64,000 bases of DNA from Pomphorhynchus laevis (taxonomy: Eukaryota > Acanthocephala > Palaeacanthocephala > Echinorhynchida > Pomphorhynchidae), in NCBI GenBank assembly GCA_012934845.2, contig WNNJ02001749.1, positions 62,001 through 126,000 of the forward strand, given 5' to 3'. Positions 53,341 through 64,000 of this stretch are shown here, piece by piece. The position numbers were made by a program, and so were the translations under genes. The notes beneath the pieces are model-generated. The model was not told the origin of the DNA, did not search any database, and saw nothing but the letters and a program-made list of their open reading frames with translations. Position 1 is the first letter of the stretch. The number at the start of each line of letters is the position of its first letter.

Positions 53341-53889
53341 ATTTATTTTATTTAATATTTTGAATTTTTACAAAGCTAATAATACTAGTGATTTGTACAT
53401 ACATATTATTAAATAAAAACAAGTTTATTGTCGTTTATTTATTTTCTAGTGAGTTTTCAATCTTTATTTACATATATGATTTATGTACAAATATGATTTT
53501 ACCTGATAATATGATGTTAAAATCGTGTTATGTTGTTAACGCAATAAATTTAGGAAGTCGATCATTCAATATTGTTGCTTCTTAATATCCGTTTCGCGGT
53601 AAATTGTCAAAAATAGACCGCTCCGCAGTGTAAAAGGTCTTGGATCGCTGATCCAAAGAATTTTAAAAGTCAGAATAAAATTGGTGTGAAAATTTGATTT
53701 CCTTCAAAATTGTAAAAATATCTCCTAATGTATTTTACGAGTAAATAAATAAATAAATGATTTTGTTACATAACAACACAAAAGGAAGAGTATCTTACAG
53801 TCAATAATCAACCAAAAAACTTATTCAAATAGTCAACCAAAAAGCTTCTTCGGATTATCGAAATCTTTACCCTCTTCTTCCAGCTTTTT
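53341..53889. other. Spacer with (AAAT)n tail
   Basis: No coding sequence recognised. A cgagtaaataaataaataaa run at about 53738-53758 could be the 3' tail of a LINE. Confidence 0.35.
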
Positions 53890-54480
53890 ATGGCTTCAAA
53901 TCTATAGGGATCTGAGCCTCCCCCAACTGATCCAACACGCCCCCCTTCAGACTGAACCACCCGGGGTCTTTCACCCCCCCCCGAAGGATTTAATCGGCGC
54001 GGACTATGCTGGGTAAACGAGAGACGAGGAGCTTATGAAACCTTAGCCTTTGCTCTGGGTAACGTCCTCTTGAGAAGAAGACTAATCCCGAGATAGCCCA
54101 GGTGCCCCAAGGGCGCATGGATTTTCCCTTTCAATGACAAATGCTGGGTCCGTTTCAGAGCCACCTAGCTTGTTTTAGGATACGTTTAAGTCTGTCCAGG
54201 TCAGCTTTCGTCGACCAGTTCACCGTAACGGTGAACCCCAGGTATTTTACTCGACTTGTGAAGGTGGGGAGTGGTTCATAGGCAAATATGAAGGAGAGCG
54301 CAGAGAGTGCTAATCTCTTAAGCTTTTTCTTTGTTGCAGGGGTGCCATAAAAGACGACCACCTGCGATTTCGCGGAGTTTAGAACAAAATTGTACTTGGG
54401 CAACTGGTCTTTCAATCTTAAAAGAAAGGGCTGATGTCACAGACTACGTCCTTGCACCCGTGTCTAGAGAACAAGGCATT
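53890..54480 (-). mobile_element. LINE-A 3' fragment
   Basis: The minus strand encodes RLKDQLPKYNFVLNSAK-type KSQVVVFYGTPATKKKLKRL, then FTSRVKYLGFTVTVNWS and DLDRLKRILKQARW. It is the RT thumb region of the family, truncated near 54480. It ends 170 bp upstream of the NDUFC2-like gene. Confidence 0.8.
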
Positions 54481-54653
54481 TTTTACGAGTGAATATAGTT
54501 GCAATGGCTTTATAACATGTTTAATTTGATTATTTAAACAATGTTGTGCACCGTGTAACGATTAAATTGCGAGTATTCAAATTACTTGAATACTATTCTT
54601 GAATTTCTTTATACTTATAAAGATAATATTCAATAAACGTTAATGTGTTATAG

Positions 54654-55187
54654 ATGGGTCAGATTATTGACCGCCAAGCGAAACTTACAAGCACAACTAC
54701 AGTAAGAATGGAAGGAGTAAAGTCTAATAGTGTTAATCATCAAAGTTGTGATGAAGCCTGCAATAGTGAAGTAAAAATTATGCAACCACCAAGACCAATA
54801 ACGTACCTAGATATTGGCGCAAATTCCGCTCAACCGAATCTGGACAGGGACCTTGAGAACGATTCTAGATATAAAGTACTTGGCTTAAAGCACATCACTG
54901 CCTTTGATAGAAGACTTAACACGGCAATAGTACTGCCTATGGCATTAGTCGGAGCTAACATTTATAACAAAAGACCACATTTTCCATTTATCCCTGTTTA
55001 TCTGGCTTTAGCAGTTTCGGGATACTTCATCGGTGATTTTAGTGATAGATATCACAAGCGTAAGCGTCTACAAGATGACCTTGTGGTCTGGGACTATGTA
55101 CGTCGACATCCGGAAGATTTTCCAGAGGTATTTGAACGTCCCAAGACATACGGAGAAGTGATATTGCCATGGAATCCAGCAAGATAA
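54654..55187 (+). CDS. NDUFC2: NDUFC2-like subunit of mitochondrial complex I
   Basis: Accessory subunit of NADH:ubiquinone oxidoreductase in the inner mitochondrial membrane. 177 residues, uninterrupted. The C-terminal half matches the family: hydrophobic stretches at about 91-104 (AIVLPMALVGANIY) and 112-129 (FIPVYLALAVSGYFIGDF), a basic region DRYHKRKR, then the signature HPEDFP at 152-157 and KTYGEVILPWNPAR at the end (family pattern HPEDFPxxExKTYxExxxxFxPIR). The N-terminal about 65 residues are an extension compared with the 119-residue human protein, polar and of unknown role. gttatag lies immediately before the ATG, so the exon may begin right at the start codon, by cis- or trans-splicing; an in-frame upstream exon cannot be excluded. 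Surrounded by LINE and AT-rich repeats but intact. Confidence 0.85.
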   Translation: MGQIIDRQAKLTSTTTVRMEGVKSNSVNHQSCDEACNSEVKIMQPPRPITYLDIGANSAQPNLDRDLENDSRYKVLGLKHITAFDRRLNTAIVLPMALVGANIYNKRPHFPFIPVYLALAVSGYFIGDFSDRYHKRKRLQDDLVVWDYVRRHPEDFPEVFERPKTYGEVILPWNPAR

Positions 55188-55324
55188 CTTATCCTTTATA
55201 CCTAGAAATTGTAATTCATAAATTATTGAAACTTGCTCGGCTAACTTTCTATCAAAATTATATTTCGTTTACTTAGTTTGAAAAACATAGTATTCCTGAA
55301 CATTCTCGTTAGCTGATCACTTTA

Positions 55325-56250
55325 CTACGTTAAATATTCTCGTGTATATCGCCTAGTTATTGCTAAGCTTCAATTTCCAAAATAAATAATAATATTAATT
55401 ATTGATTTTTAATTATTATTGGTAATTATTAATATTGCATAATTTATTATTTGACATATTAGATGTGTAATTATTTATTTTATTTGAATAATTATTTAAA
55501 TAATTAATATTAATTATTAATTATATAAATTATATTAATTATATGTAAATTATATTGAAAGAATGCTAATTATATTAAATAATATAATTAATAATTAATA
55601 AATTATTAAATAATTAATATAATAATTTAAATAATTATTTAAAATATTCAATTTTATTTCAATTGCACATTATTTATGTGTGCAATTGTAATATTAACAA
55701 ACGGGATAAATCCCACTGAGTATTTGATAGTATTTATTAATTTTATTCTGTTGATTAATAAAGAATTAAAGAATTAATTAAAGAATTCTACGTTGCATTA
55801 CAACGTTAAACATTCTCGTGTATATCGCCTAGTTATTGCTAAGCTTCAATTTCCAAATATAATTAATAATTATTGGTAATTATTAATAATTAATTATTTG
55901 CAATTATTAATTATATTATTGCATAATTTTTTATTTGACATATTTATATATTTAATATATTATTTAAATGTTCAAATATTAATATTATTCAAATAATTAT
56001 TTAAATAATTAATGAATATTAATTATTAATTATATATAAATTTTATTAAACGTATGTTAATTATATTAATTAATATTAAATAAATATTAAATAAAAATAT
56101 TAATTATTAATTATTGTTATTTATTAATTATTAAATAATTACTTAAATTGTTTAATTTTATTTCAATTGCACATTTTTATAATAATTATTTAAAAAATGT
56201 GCAATTGTGGTATTAACAAACGGAATAAATCTTACTGAGTATTGCTTGAT
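55325..56250. repeat. Tandem duplication downstream of NDUFC2, about 475-bp unit
   Basis: attctcgtgtatatcgccta ... gcttcaatttccaaa occurs at 55334-55382 and 55808-55855. tttcaattgcacat and attaacaaacgg(g/a)ataaat occur at the end of both units (55658-55720, 56162-56235). The inner parts are AT-rich and diverged. Confidence 0.7.
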
Positions 56251-56324
56251 TTCTTGTATCTTGGAAGATACATGCTGATGTAGTCACCGATAAAAGTCAA
56301 GATTCTATCGTAATCTTCTTTTAC

Positions 56325-56396
56325 TTCTTATACTTGAAGAGTTTTCCTCTTCAAGTATAAGAAGATACTCTTCTTGTATCTTCTTATACTTGAAGA
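56325..56396. repeat. Triple-arm inverted repeat
   Basis: ttcttatacttgaaga (56325-56340), its reverse complement tcttcaagtataagaa (56348-56363), and the first arm again (56381-56396). Two alternative hairpins are possible. Confidence 0.8.
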
Positions 56397-56962
56397 GGAA
56401 AACTTACCACATTAGATACTTTATTTGAGAAAATTCAATTATGCTATTTGCCAGCATCTTATTAATTATTAATTTTATTTTGTTGATTAATGAGTTTTGC
56501 TTAAAGAATTCTATTGAATAATGGTATTCACAAATGCGATTGAATTTACTTATTAATAAATAAAATTGGTTGCATTTGATAATGGTTGCATTTGACACCG
56601 AATAAACCTCACGATTCCGTAACATTTTGTTCCTTCGTCAAGAAGAGTTTCATTCAAATAGATATCAACCATTATATTTATAATGAATTTTAAGATTTAT
56701 AAATTTATAATTTATACTTTATGTAAATTCTGAAATAATAAAACTATTAAATAATAAACATATTTGAATTCATATTTACTTAATTAAAAAAGCTAAATTT
56801 ACTTAAATAAATTCTAAGAAAACTAAATTTACTCTATTTAAAAAATTAAACTTTGCATATACAATTTTAGTTTTCCTAAAATCGTCGAAAACACCAAGTG
56901 CCAAAATGTTATACATTTGATTTTAAATCCATATTTGTTCGATAATCAATTCCATCAGTTTA

Positions 56963-57148
56963 ATGTATCATTTCGAGACGTTTCAAGCTATTCAACAGGC
57001 ATCAAAAGTAGAAAAGTGGATAGATGATGTTTCGGCTGCTTTGTTGACGAGTATCAAGACACCTACAATCCCGCTCAATGTTTAAGTGGCTTGCAGTCCA
57101 GCGCAATATCCAGTGACCACTTTTTATCAACGGAGTTTAGAACAATAG
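56963..57148 (+). other. Unrecognised coding-like fragment
   Basis: The frame reads FETFQAIQQASKVEKWIDDV, SAALLTSIKTPTIPLNV, a stop, then VACSPAQYPVTTFYQRSLEQ and a stop. Its composition is protein-like and less AT-biased than its surroundings. It could be an exon or transposon scrap; family unknown. Confidence 0.2.
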
Positions 57149-57149
57149 T

Positions 57150-60100
57150 ATTTTTGAAAAATACTAGAAAATGTGGTTATTTAGCAACTATAGGTATTTA
57201 AACATATTAGGCAGTGAGCTGTTAAGAAATTTTTACAAATTGCATATCTAACACATATTTGTATTGCTATGCTAGTTTCACATAGCTTTTATAGCTTTGC
57301 GGTTTTTTAGAAATATTTGTTTTGCTATAATCATTTCCTGTAAAAGTTATAGTTTAAAAAGTATGAGATTGAATTCTGCTAATTTTATAATCTCAGAGCT
57401 GACTTCAGCAAAGTGATCTGATTTATTGGAGTTTTTAAGGATAATTAAGTCTTTCGCAGACATATCATAATATTATATACATTGTGCTGAAATGCTAAGT
57501 ACTTGCGATCATCCTCCTATCTTCATGTTTAGCATGATGTATTTTTAAATTTATTCAACAATTACTCTAAATATAATTATAATAATAAGTATATATAATA
57601 ATATATAATAGCTATAATTATAATTCAACTATTATATACTAATAATAATTTTAATACTGAATTTTAACAGTAAACTTTATGAAGATTTTAATGTGTAAAG
57701 AAACTACTTTAGGTATTAAATTAAAAAAGATTACAAATCTTTCAAATAACATTCTTAGGCATTATATTGCTGAGTATTATAATGTTGAGCATTATAATAA
57801 TCAGCATTATATTGCTGAATTATATATTATATATGCTGAAACGTCATTCGACAATTATTTTTAGAAATATTAACTTCGCTTTGAACATGTAAAAGTTATT
57901 ATCCAAATAACATTCTTTTGTTTAAATTGATTTATTATTTTCCAAGTAATTAATAAATAATTAATTTACAATATCTAACTAAGTAAAAATGTTTGAAATT
58001 ATTTAAACATGAACGAAAAAAGTTTAAGAGGTTTTTGTTAGAGTATCAAAAACAATGAGCAATTTGAAATTTAAAGTCATATAAAATGCATCTTCTTCAA
58101 CATTCACTTATAATAATTGATAGACGAATCAGCCATGATGAATTAGCTATTAAGTATGACGATAAAAGCAATGAATCATAAAATTTATTCAAAACGATTT
58201 ATATAAAGTTTGTTCTTTTAGTTTTTACACATTTTCCTAAAAATGCCAAATTATTTGAAGAGAATAATTTATCGGATCGTGATAATAATTTATACGGCTT
58301 CGGTGCAGTTTTAACAAAATCAGTCATTATGCTTAAAATATTTATAAAAATATAATTTTAATATTATATTTTAATATTTATTAACTAGAATTTAATATCT
58401 TATTTTTATCTACCATCAACTAATTGAATTATTTAGGCCTTTCGCGTTTAAAAATATGAGCATTTCAAGAATAATCAATTTTGATCATTTCAAAAATTTC
58501 AGAAATGATAAAACGATTAATGATGAATTAAAGATCTAAGCAAGTAACAATTGATGACGACTGTTATACATGGGAAAGATGGAAAGTTTCGGGGCTTGAG
58601 TATTTAAACATAAAATAATTGCATAAAAATATGAAATAATTTATTATAAAGCCGTGAGACCATAATGAGCTACTTGATTAATCCTTAAATAAAACTAAAT
58701 AATAATTTATTTAGAATAATTATTTAATTATTAATTAGAATAAATAATAATTTAAAAAATACTTTCATGTGATAATAAAGTCTTAAATTATTTTTTTAAT
58801 TAAAATTATATAATAAATGCTTGATTTTTGTCAATAAATGATGCTTTTAAGTGATGACTGCCTATTTTAATAGTTGGATTAATTCTACACTCTTGAAACA
58901 GCATTCTTTGTAAACACTTTGGGTAAACTTGTAAGCGACCCTTGGCATCCAATTGGTTCACTTTTAACGATTCAAATAACTTCACATCACATCAATGAAA
59001 TAATAACAACACAAATATTACAAGCTCATTAGTGTTATTCTGAGCATTGGAATCATTGACAATTACATCCCCAAAACTTAAAAATGTAGTAATTATATCA
59101 TAATTTGACTTGAAATATTTTTTTTAATATATAATGTGACTAACTTTATTAAATATTTATTAAAGTTAATGAAGTTAACTTTATTAATGCTATTAACTTT
59201 ATGTTTAGTAAAAAAGAGGATTTCGATTTTTGCGATATCTGTGTAAAGAATAAGAAATAAATGTCGAATGAATAATCGATCACTAAAAATAAAAGAAACG
59301 AAGAAACTCGTTTTTCGTTTTGTAAGGGCATGTCCATCGAAATGGCAGTTACAATCCAACAATACCAAATAACAAATTGACAAATCAATATCAAATTGAC
59401 ATTTTGGATCACTGCGATTTTTGTTAAAAAGTGTAATTTCCTTTTAAGTTTTAGGTATATCTTATACTGATGATTGAATTGTTCGTCGCTAAATTATCTT
59501 TACAGGCTATTCTTATGTGAGTTGCTCTTCATATAAACGTTAGCTATTATAGTAATCATGTGCATATTAAAATTCAGAAGAGACGGAAAGTGGAATGCAA
59601 AACTAAATCGTAGCATTCGCTTTGGAGTTTGTGTTTCATCCAAACGATTAAAAGACGAAAGGGGGTTGTTAGTATTTTAATAAAATGATATCCGATGACC
59701 CAACAGCACTTTATTATCAAATATCTACAAACAACATGCATTAAAAAGTATACTAAAACAAATTGACCCACACATAAGATGTCATCCGTTATCCATCAGT
59801 AATAAGCCAAAGACTGATATTTAGATATTTCCTCTTTCTTTAAAATAAACGATATTCTTGAATTGCTGTTTTTAAAATCTGCCGTGAGTCAAGTCTGAAA
59901 ACACCAATTTTTATTTTTTAAACACTAATTTCAACTTTCCATTTTAGTGATCCATTCTTTTCTTAGGATGGATCATCATTCTTTCTCATCGAATGATGCT
60001 ATAAATTCCTTAAATTTGCTGAGTAACGACACGAATAAACTTTAAAAACTAAGTGCGTTTTTATTGCATATAAGTGAATTTTCACATCTGGAAAGTTTTC

Positions 60101-60388
60101 GAAGCCGTATTCCTATATAAATTATGTATTCCTATATATTTTATTCTAGTAAAAGGGTTTTATACATATCAAAGTCAACTATCTTCCTTCCCCATTCATC
60201 CATATGTGAATAAAATACAAGTCTACTGAAAGCTTGTACACTTGACTTCAATTTCTAGAATTTATAGAAGCACTACAAAGGTAGGATTGTCTAAAATTTT
60301 AAATGAGCCTTTATTTAAATTGTATGACATTTTAAAACCAAATTTGTTAAAATTATTTATTAATTTTAACAATTTTGGTTTTAAAATT
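57150..60388. other. AT-rich intergenic region, nothing recognised
   Basis: Low-complexity AT sequence with a short imperfect repeat of agcattatattgctgaatta units near 57760-57835 and an inverted pair around ttggttttaaaat at 60335-60385. No gene or element identified. Confidence 0.5.
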
Positions 60389-63300
60389 TGGGCGTTTCTA
60401 ACACTTTGCATAATTGACTGAGGCATACGCTCTTTACCAGATCGAATTGATGGGCGGACCATCCTTAAACACTAGCCAGAGGTTGTTGCTGAAGTGTCGC
60501 TGCACTCATTGGATCCTGAATGAATACGACATGTATAATGGTGGTGCACGAATGTCCTGAGTAAATAACGGTCCAGGATTTCTTACGAAATTCGCCATTT
60601 GAACAACATGGTGTTTATGATAGACTGGACTTCTATTCACGACTTTCAGTCACCATGTCACTTCTAGACTACTACTTCAGCATCAAAATGATGGAGTACC
60701 CGGCAACACTCATCAGTAGAATGGAGTACACACTGGTCTTTTCGGTTGCCTGTGGACATTATGAATGAAGGCGTTTCCAACACTTTGTTTAATTGACTGA
60801 GGTTTACGCTCTTTACCAGATCGAATTGCTGTAAGGACCATCCTTAAACACTAGGCAGAGGTTTCTGCTGAATTGACGCTGCAATCGTTGCCGCTGCACT
60901 CGACTGATTTCTTACGAAATACGGCATTTATCGAAAATGGTATTGTTTAATAAACTGGACTTTGATTCACTATTTTAAGTTACCAATTCAGTTCTAGATG
61001 ACCTCTTCAGCATCGAAATGATAGAGTACCCGGCAGCACTCATTGGTAGAATAAAATACCAACTTGTCGATTCGGTTGCCACTGCGGCATCTAGAATATA
61101 GGAGTTTCCGTAACTTTGCATAATTGGTAAAGCTTACGCTCTTTACCAGATCGAATTGCTGTGCGGACCATCCTTAAACATTAGGCAGAGGTTGTTGCTG
61201 AATTGCCGCTGAATGAAGTACACACTTGTCGTTACGGTTGCCTGTGTGACATTATGATTGAAGGTGTTTTCAACACTGTTTAATTGACTGAAGTTTACGC
61301 TGTTTTCCAGATCTAATTGATGTGCGGACTATCCTCAAACACTGGACTTATGTTGTTGCTGAGTTGTCGCTGCACTTGTTGGATCTTTAATGAATACTGC
61401 ATGTATAATAATGTTGCACGGATACCCTGAGTAAACAACGGTCTAGGATTTCTTACGATATGCGGCATTTATTGAAAATGGTGTTGCTTAATAAACTGGA
61501 CTTTGATTCCCGATTCTAAGTTACCATTTCACTTCTAGTTGACCACTTCAGCATCGAAATGATAGAGTACCCGGCAACATTCAGTGGTACAATGAAATAC
61601 TCACTGGCCGTTTCGGTTGTCTGTGTGACATTGTGAATAAAGGCGTTTCCGACACTTTGCTTAATTGACTGAGGCTTACGCTCTTAACCAGATCGAATTG
61701 CTGTGTGGACCATCCTTAAACACTAGGCAGATGTTATTGCTGAATTGCCGCTGCACTCGTTAGATTTTTAATGGATACGGCGTGTATAATGATGGTGCAC
61801 AGATGTGCTGGGTAGACAACGGTCCAGGATTTCTTACGAAATGCAGCATTTATCGAAAATGGTGTTGCTTAATAAACTGGACTTTTATTCAAGATTTTAA
61901 GTCACCAAGTCACTTCTAGACGACCACTTCAGCATCGAAAATGATAGTGTAACCGACAAACTCATCGGTAGACTTAAATACCCACTAGTCGTTTCGGTTG
62001 CCTGTGTGACATATCGAATGTACACGTTTCCGACACTTTGCATAATTGATTGAGGTTTACGCTGTTTTCCAGATCTAATTGCTGTGCGGACTATCCTCAA
62101 ACACTGGACTTATGTTGTTGCTGAGTTGTCGCTGCACTTGTTGGATCTTTAATGAATACTGCATGTATAATAATGTTGCACGGATACCCTGAGTAAACAA
62201 CGGTCTAGGATTTCTTACGATATGCGGCATTTATTGAAAATGGTGTTGCTTAATAAACTGGACTTTGATTCCCGATTCTAAGTTACCATTTCACTTCTAG
62301 TTGACCACTTCAGCATCGAAATGATAGAGTACCCGGCAACATTCAGTGGTACAATGAAATACTCACTGGCCGTTTCGGTTGTCTGTGTGACATTGTGAAT
62401 AAAGGCGTTTCCGACACTTTGCTTAATTGACTGAGGCTTACGCTCTTAACCAGATCGAATTGCTGTGTGGACCATCCTTAAACACTAGGCAGATGTTATT
62501 GCTGAATTGCCGCTGCACTCGTTAGATTTTTAATGGATACGGCGTGTATAATGATGGTGCACAGATGTGCTGGGTAGACAACGGTCCAGGATTTCTTACG
62601 AAATGCAGCATTTATCGAAAATGGTGTTGCTTAATAAACTGGACTTTTATTCAAGATTTTAAGTCACCAAGTCACTTCTAGACGACCACTTCAGCATCGA
62701 AAATGATAGTGTAACCGACAAACTCATCGGTAGACTTAAATACCCACTAGTCGTTTCGGTTGCCTGTGTGACATATCGAATGTACACGTTTCCGACACTT
62801 TGCATAATTGACTGAAGTTTACGCTTTCTCCCAGATCTAATTGCTGTGCGGACTATCCTCAAACACTGGACTTATGTTGTTGCTGAGTTGTCGCTGCACT
62901 CGTTGGATCCTTAATGAATACTGCATGTATAATAATGTTGCACGGATACCCTGAGTAAACAACGGTCTAGGATTTCTTACGAAATACGGCATTTATACTA
63001 AATGGTGTTGCTTAATAAACTGGACTTTGATTCCCGATTCTAAGTTACCATTTCACTTCTAGTTGACCACTTCAGCATCGAAATGATAGAGTACCCGGCA
63101 ACATTCAGTGGTACAATGAAATACTCACTGGCCGTTTCGGTTGTCTGTGTGACATTGTGAATAAAGGCGTTTCCGACACTTTGCTTAATTGACTGAGGCT
63201 TACGCTCTTAACCAGATCGAATTGCTGTGTGGACCATCCTTAAATACTAGGCAGATGTTATTGCTGAATTGCCGCTGCACTCGATAGATTTTTAATGGAT

Positions 63301-64000
63301 ACGGCGTGTATAATGATGGTGCACAGATGTGCTGGGTAGACAACGGTCCAGGATTTCTTACGAAATGCAGCATTTATCGAAAATGGTGTTGCTTAATAAA
63401 CTGGACTTTTATTCAAGATTTTAAGTAACCAAGTCACTTCTAGACGACCACTTCAGCATCGAAAATGATAGTGTAACCGACAAACTCATCGGTAGACTTA
63501 AATACCCACTAGTCGTGTCGGTTGCCTGTGTGACATATCGAATGTACACGTTTCCGACACTTTGCATAATTGACTGAAGTTTACGCTGTTTTCCAGATCT
63601 AATTGCTGTGCGGACTATCCTCAAACACTGGACTTATGTTGTTGCTGAGTTGTCGCTGCACTCGTTAGATCCTAAATGGATACGGCAGGTATAATAATGT
63701 TGCACGGATACCCTGAGTAAACAACGGTCTAGGATTTCTTACGAAATACGGCATTTATACTAAATGGTGTTGCTTAATAAACTGGACTTTGATTCCCGAT
63801 TCTAAGTTACCATTTCACTTCTAGTTGACCACTTCAGCATCGAAATGATAGAGTACCCGGCAACATTCAGTGGTACAATGAAATACTAACTGGCCGTTTC
63901 GGTTGTCTGTGTGACATTGTGAATAAAGGCGTTTCCGACACTTTGCTTAATTGACTGAGGCTTACGCTCTTAACCAGATCGAATTGCTGTGTGGACCATC
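60389..64000. repeat. Satellite array: 381-bp monomers, 762-bp dimeric higher-order unit
   Basis: Monomer starts (gcgtttcc-acactttg) at about 60388, 60770, 61103, 61262, 61643, 62024, 62405, 62786 and onward. The third and fourth are shortened by deletions. From about 61262 on, alternate monomers form an A-B dimer repeating every 762 bp (e.g. 61897, 62659, 63421) with few differences, while A and B differ considerably. The array continues beyond the right edge. It contains a module shared with repeat Y. Confidence 0.95.
60698..60752 (-). other. Hammerhead-box-like module in a satellite monomer
   Basis: The minus strand reads GGCAACCGAAAAGACC, about 20 nt, then CTACTGATGAGTGTTGCC. GGCAAC pairs with GTTGCC around the GAAA and CTGATGA boxes. 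The same arrangement in repeat Y is GGCAGC ... GCTGCC. The boxes are in the order GAAA then CTGATGA, i.e. permuted relative to a normal hammerhead. Confidence 0.4.

Noticed and set aside
61897-63624. Recurrent 67-codon frames as a gene family
   Set aside because: They recur every 762 bp only because the satellite does; no known domain.

Overview
This window is eukaryotic, intron-bearing and AT-rich. It comes from an invertebrate bilaterian genome crowded with transposable elements. The mixture of Penelope-like elements, CR1-type and gag-knuckle LINEs, Ty3 elements, hAT relics, very short introns (47 and 53 bp) and hammerhead-like repeats suggests a flatworm, perhaps a trematode. That is an inference from element content, not from a diagnostic gene.

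Three host genes can be read. (1) A synaptotagmin gene on the minus strand fills 252-11833. Seven coding exons join in perfect phase to give an N-terminal region, a transmembrane segment with a cysteine/basic border, a complete C2A domain and most of C2B. The last exon(s) lie beyond the left edge. (2) A LYSMD3/4-like gene (LysM domain plus one transmembrane segment) lies on the minus strand. Its LysM domain is split between an exon at 29111-29169 and a terminal exon at 20264-20668, across an 8.4-kb intron. Two extra partial copies of its final coding segment lie at about 19.4-20.1 kb and 28.4-29.1 kb. (3) An uninterrupted NDUFC2-like complex I subunit lies on the plus strand at 54654-55187.

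The rest is mobile or repetitive DNA. The synaptotagmin introns hold a Penelope-like reverse transcriptase (3.3-5.0 kb), a GIY-YIG endonuclease remnant (6.8-7.1 kb), a LINE 3' end (7.9-8.7 kb) and a tandem pair of tRNA-derived SINEs (10.6-11.5 kb). From 12 to 34 kb there are PLE terminal repeats carrying a hAT end, six scattered copies of one gag-knuckle LINE family (called LINE-A here; the family extends to 54.5 kb), a segmental duplication that includes a LINE, and three copies of a repeat with a hammerhead-ribozyme-like core (26.1-27.4 kb). From 34 to 44 kb there are LINE and hAT transposase fossils and a CR1-like LINE with a 72-bp internal tandem repeat.

From 44.2 to 53.3 kb a nest of Ty3 elements splits another CR1-like LINE. 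The youngest is 3.8 kb long, with identical 71-bp terminal repeats and a 5-bp target duplication. The window ends (60.4-64.0 kb) in a satellite of about 381-bp monomers arranged as a 762-bp dimer. Each monomer carries a module shared with a dispersed repeat found around the Ty3 nest (called Y here). This module contains CTGATGAG and CCGAAAC boxes bracketed by a covarying stem.

About half of the window shows no recognisable gene. Element families were assigned by reading motifs, without database search.
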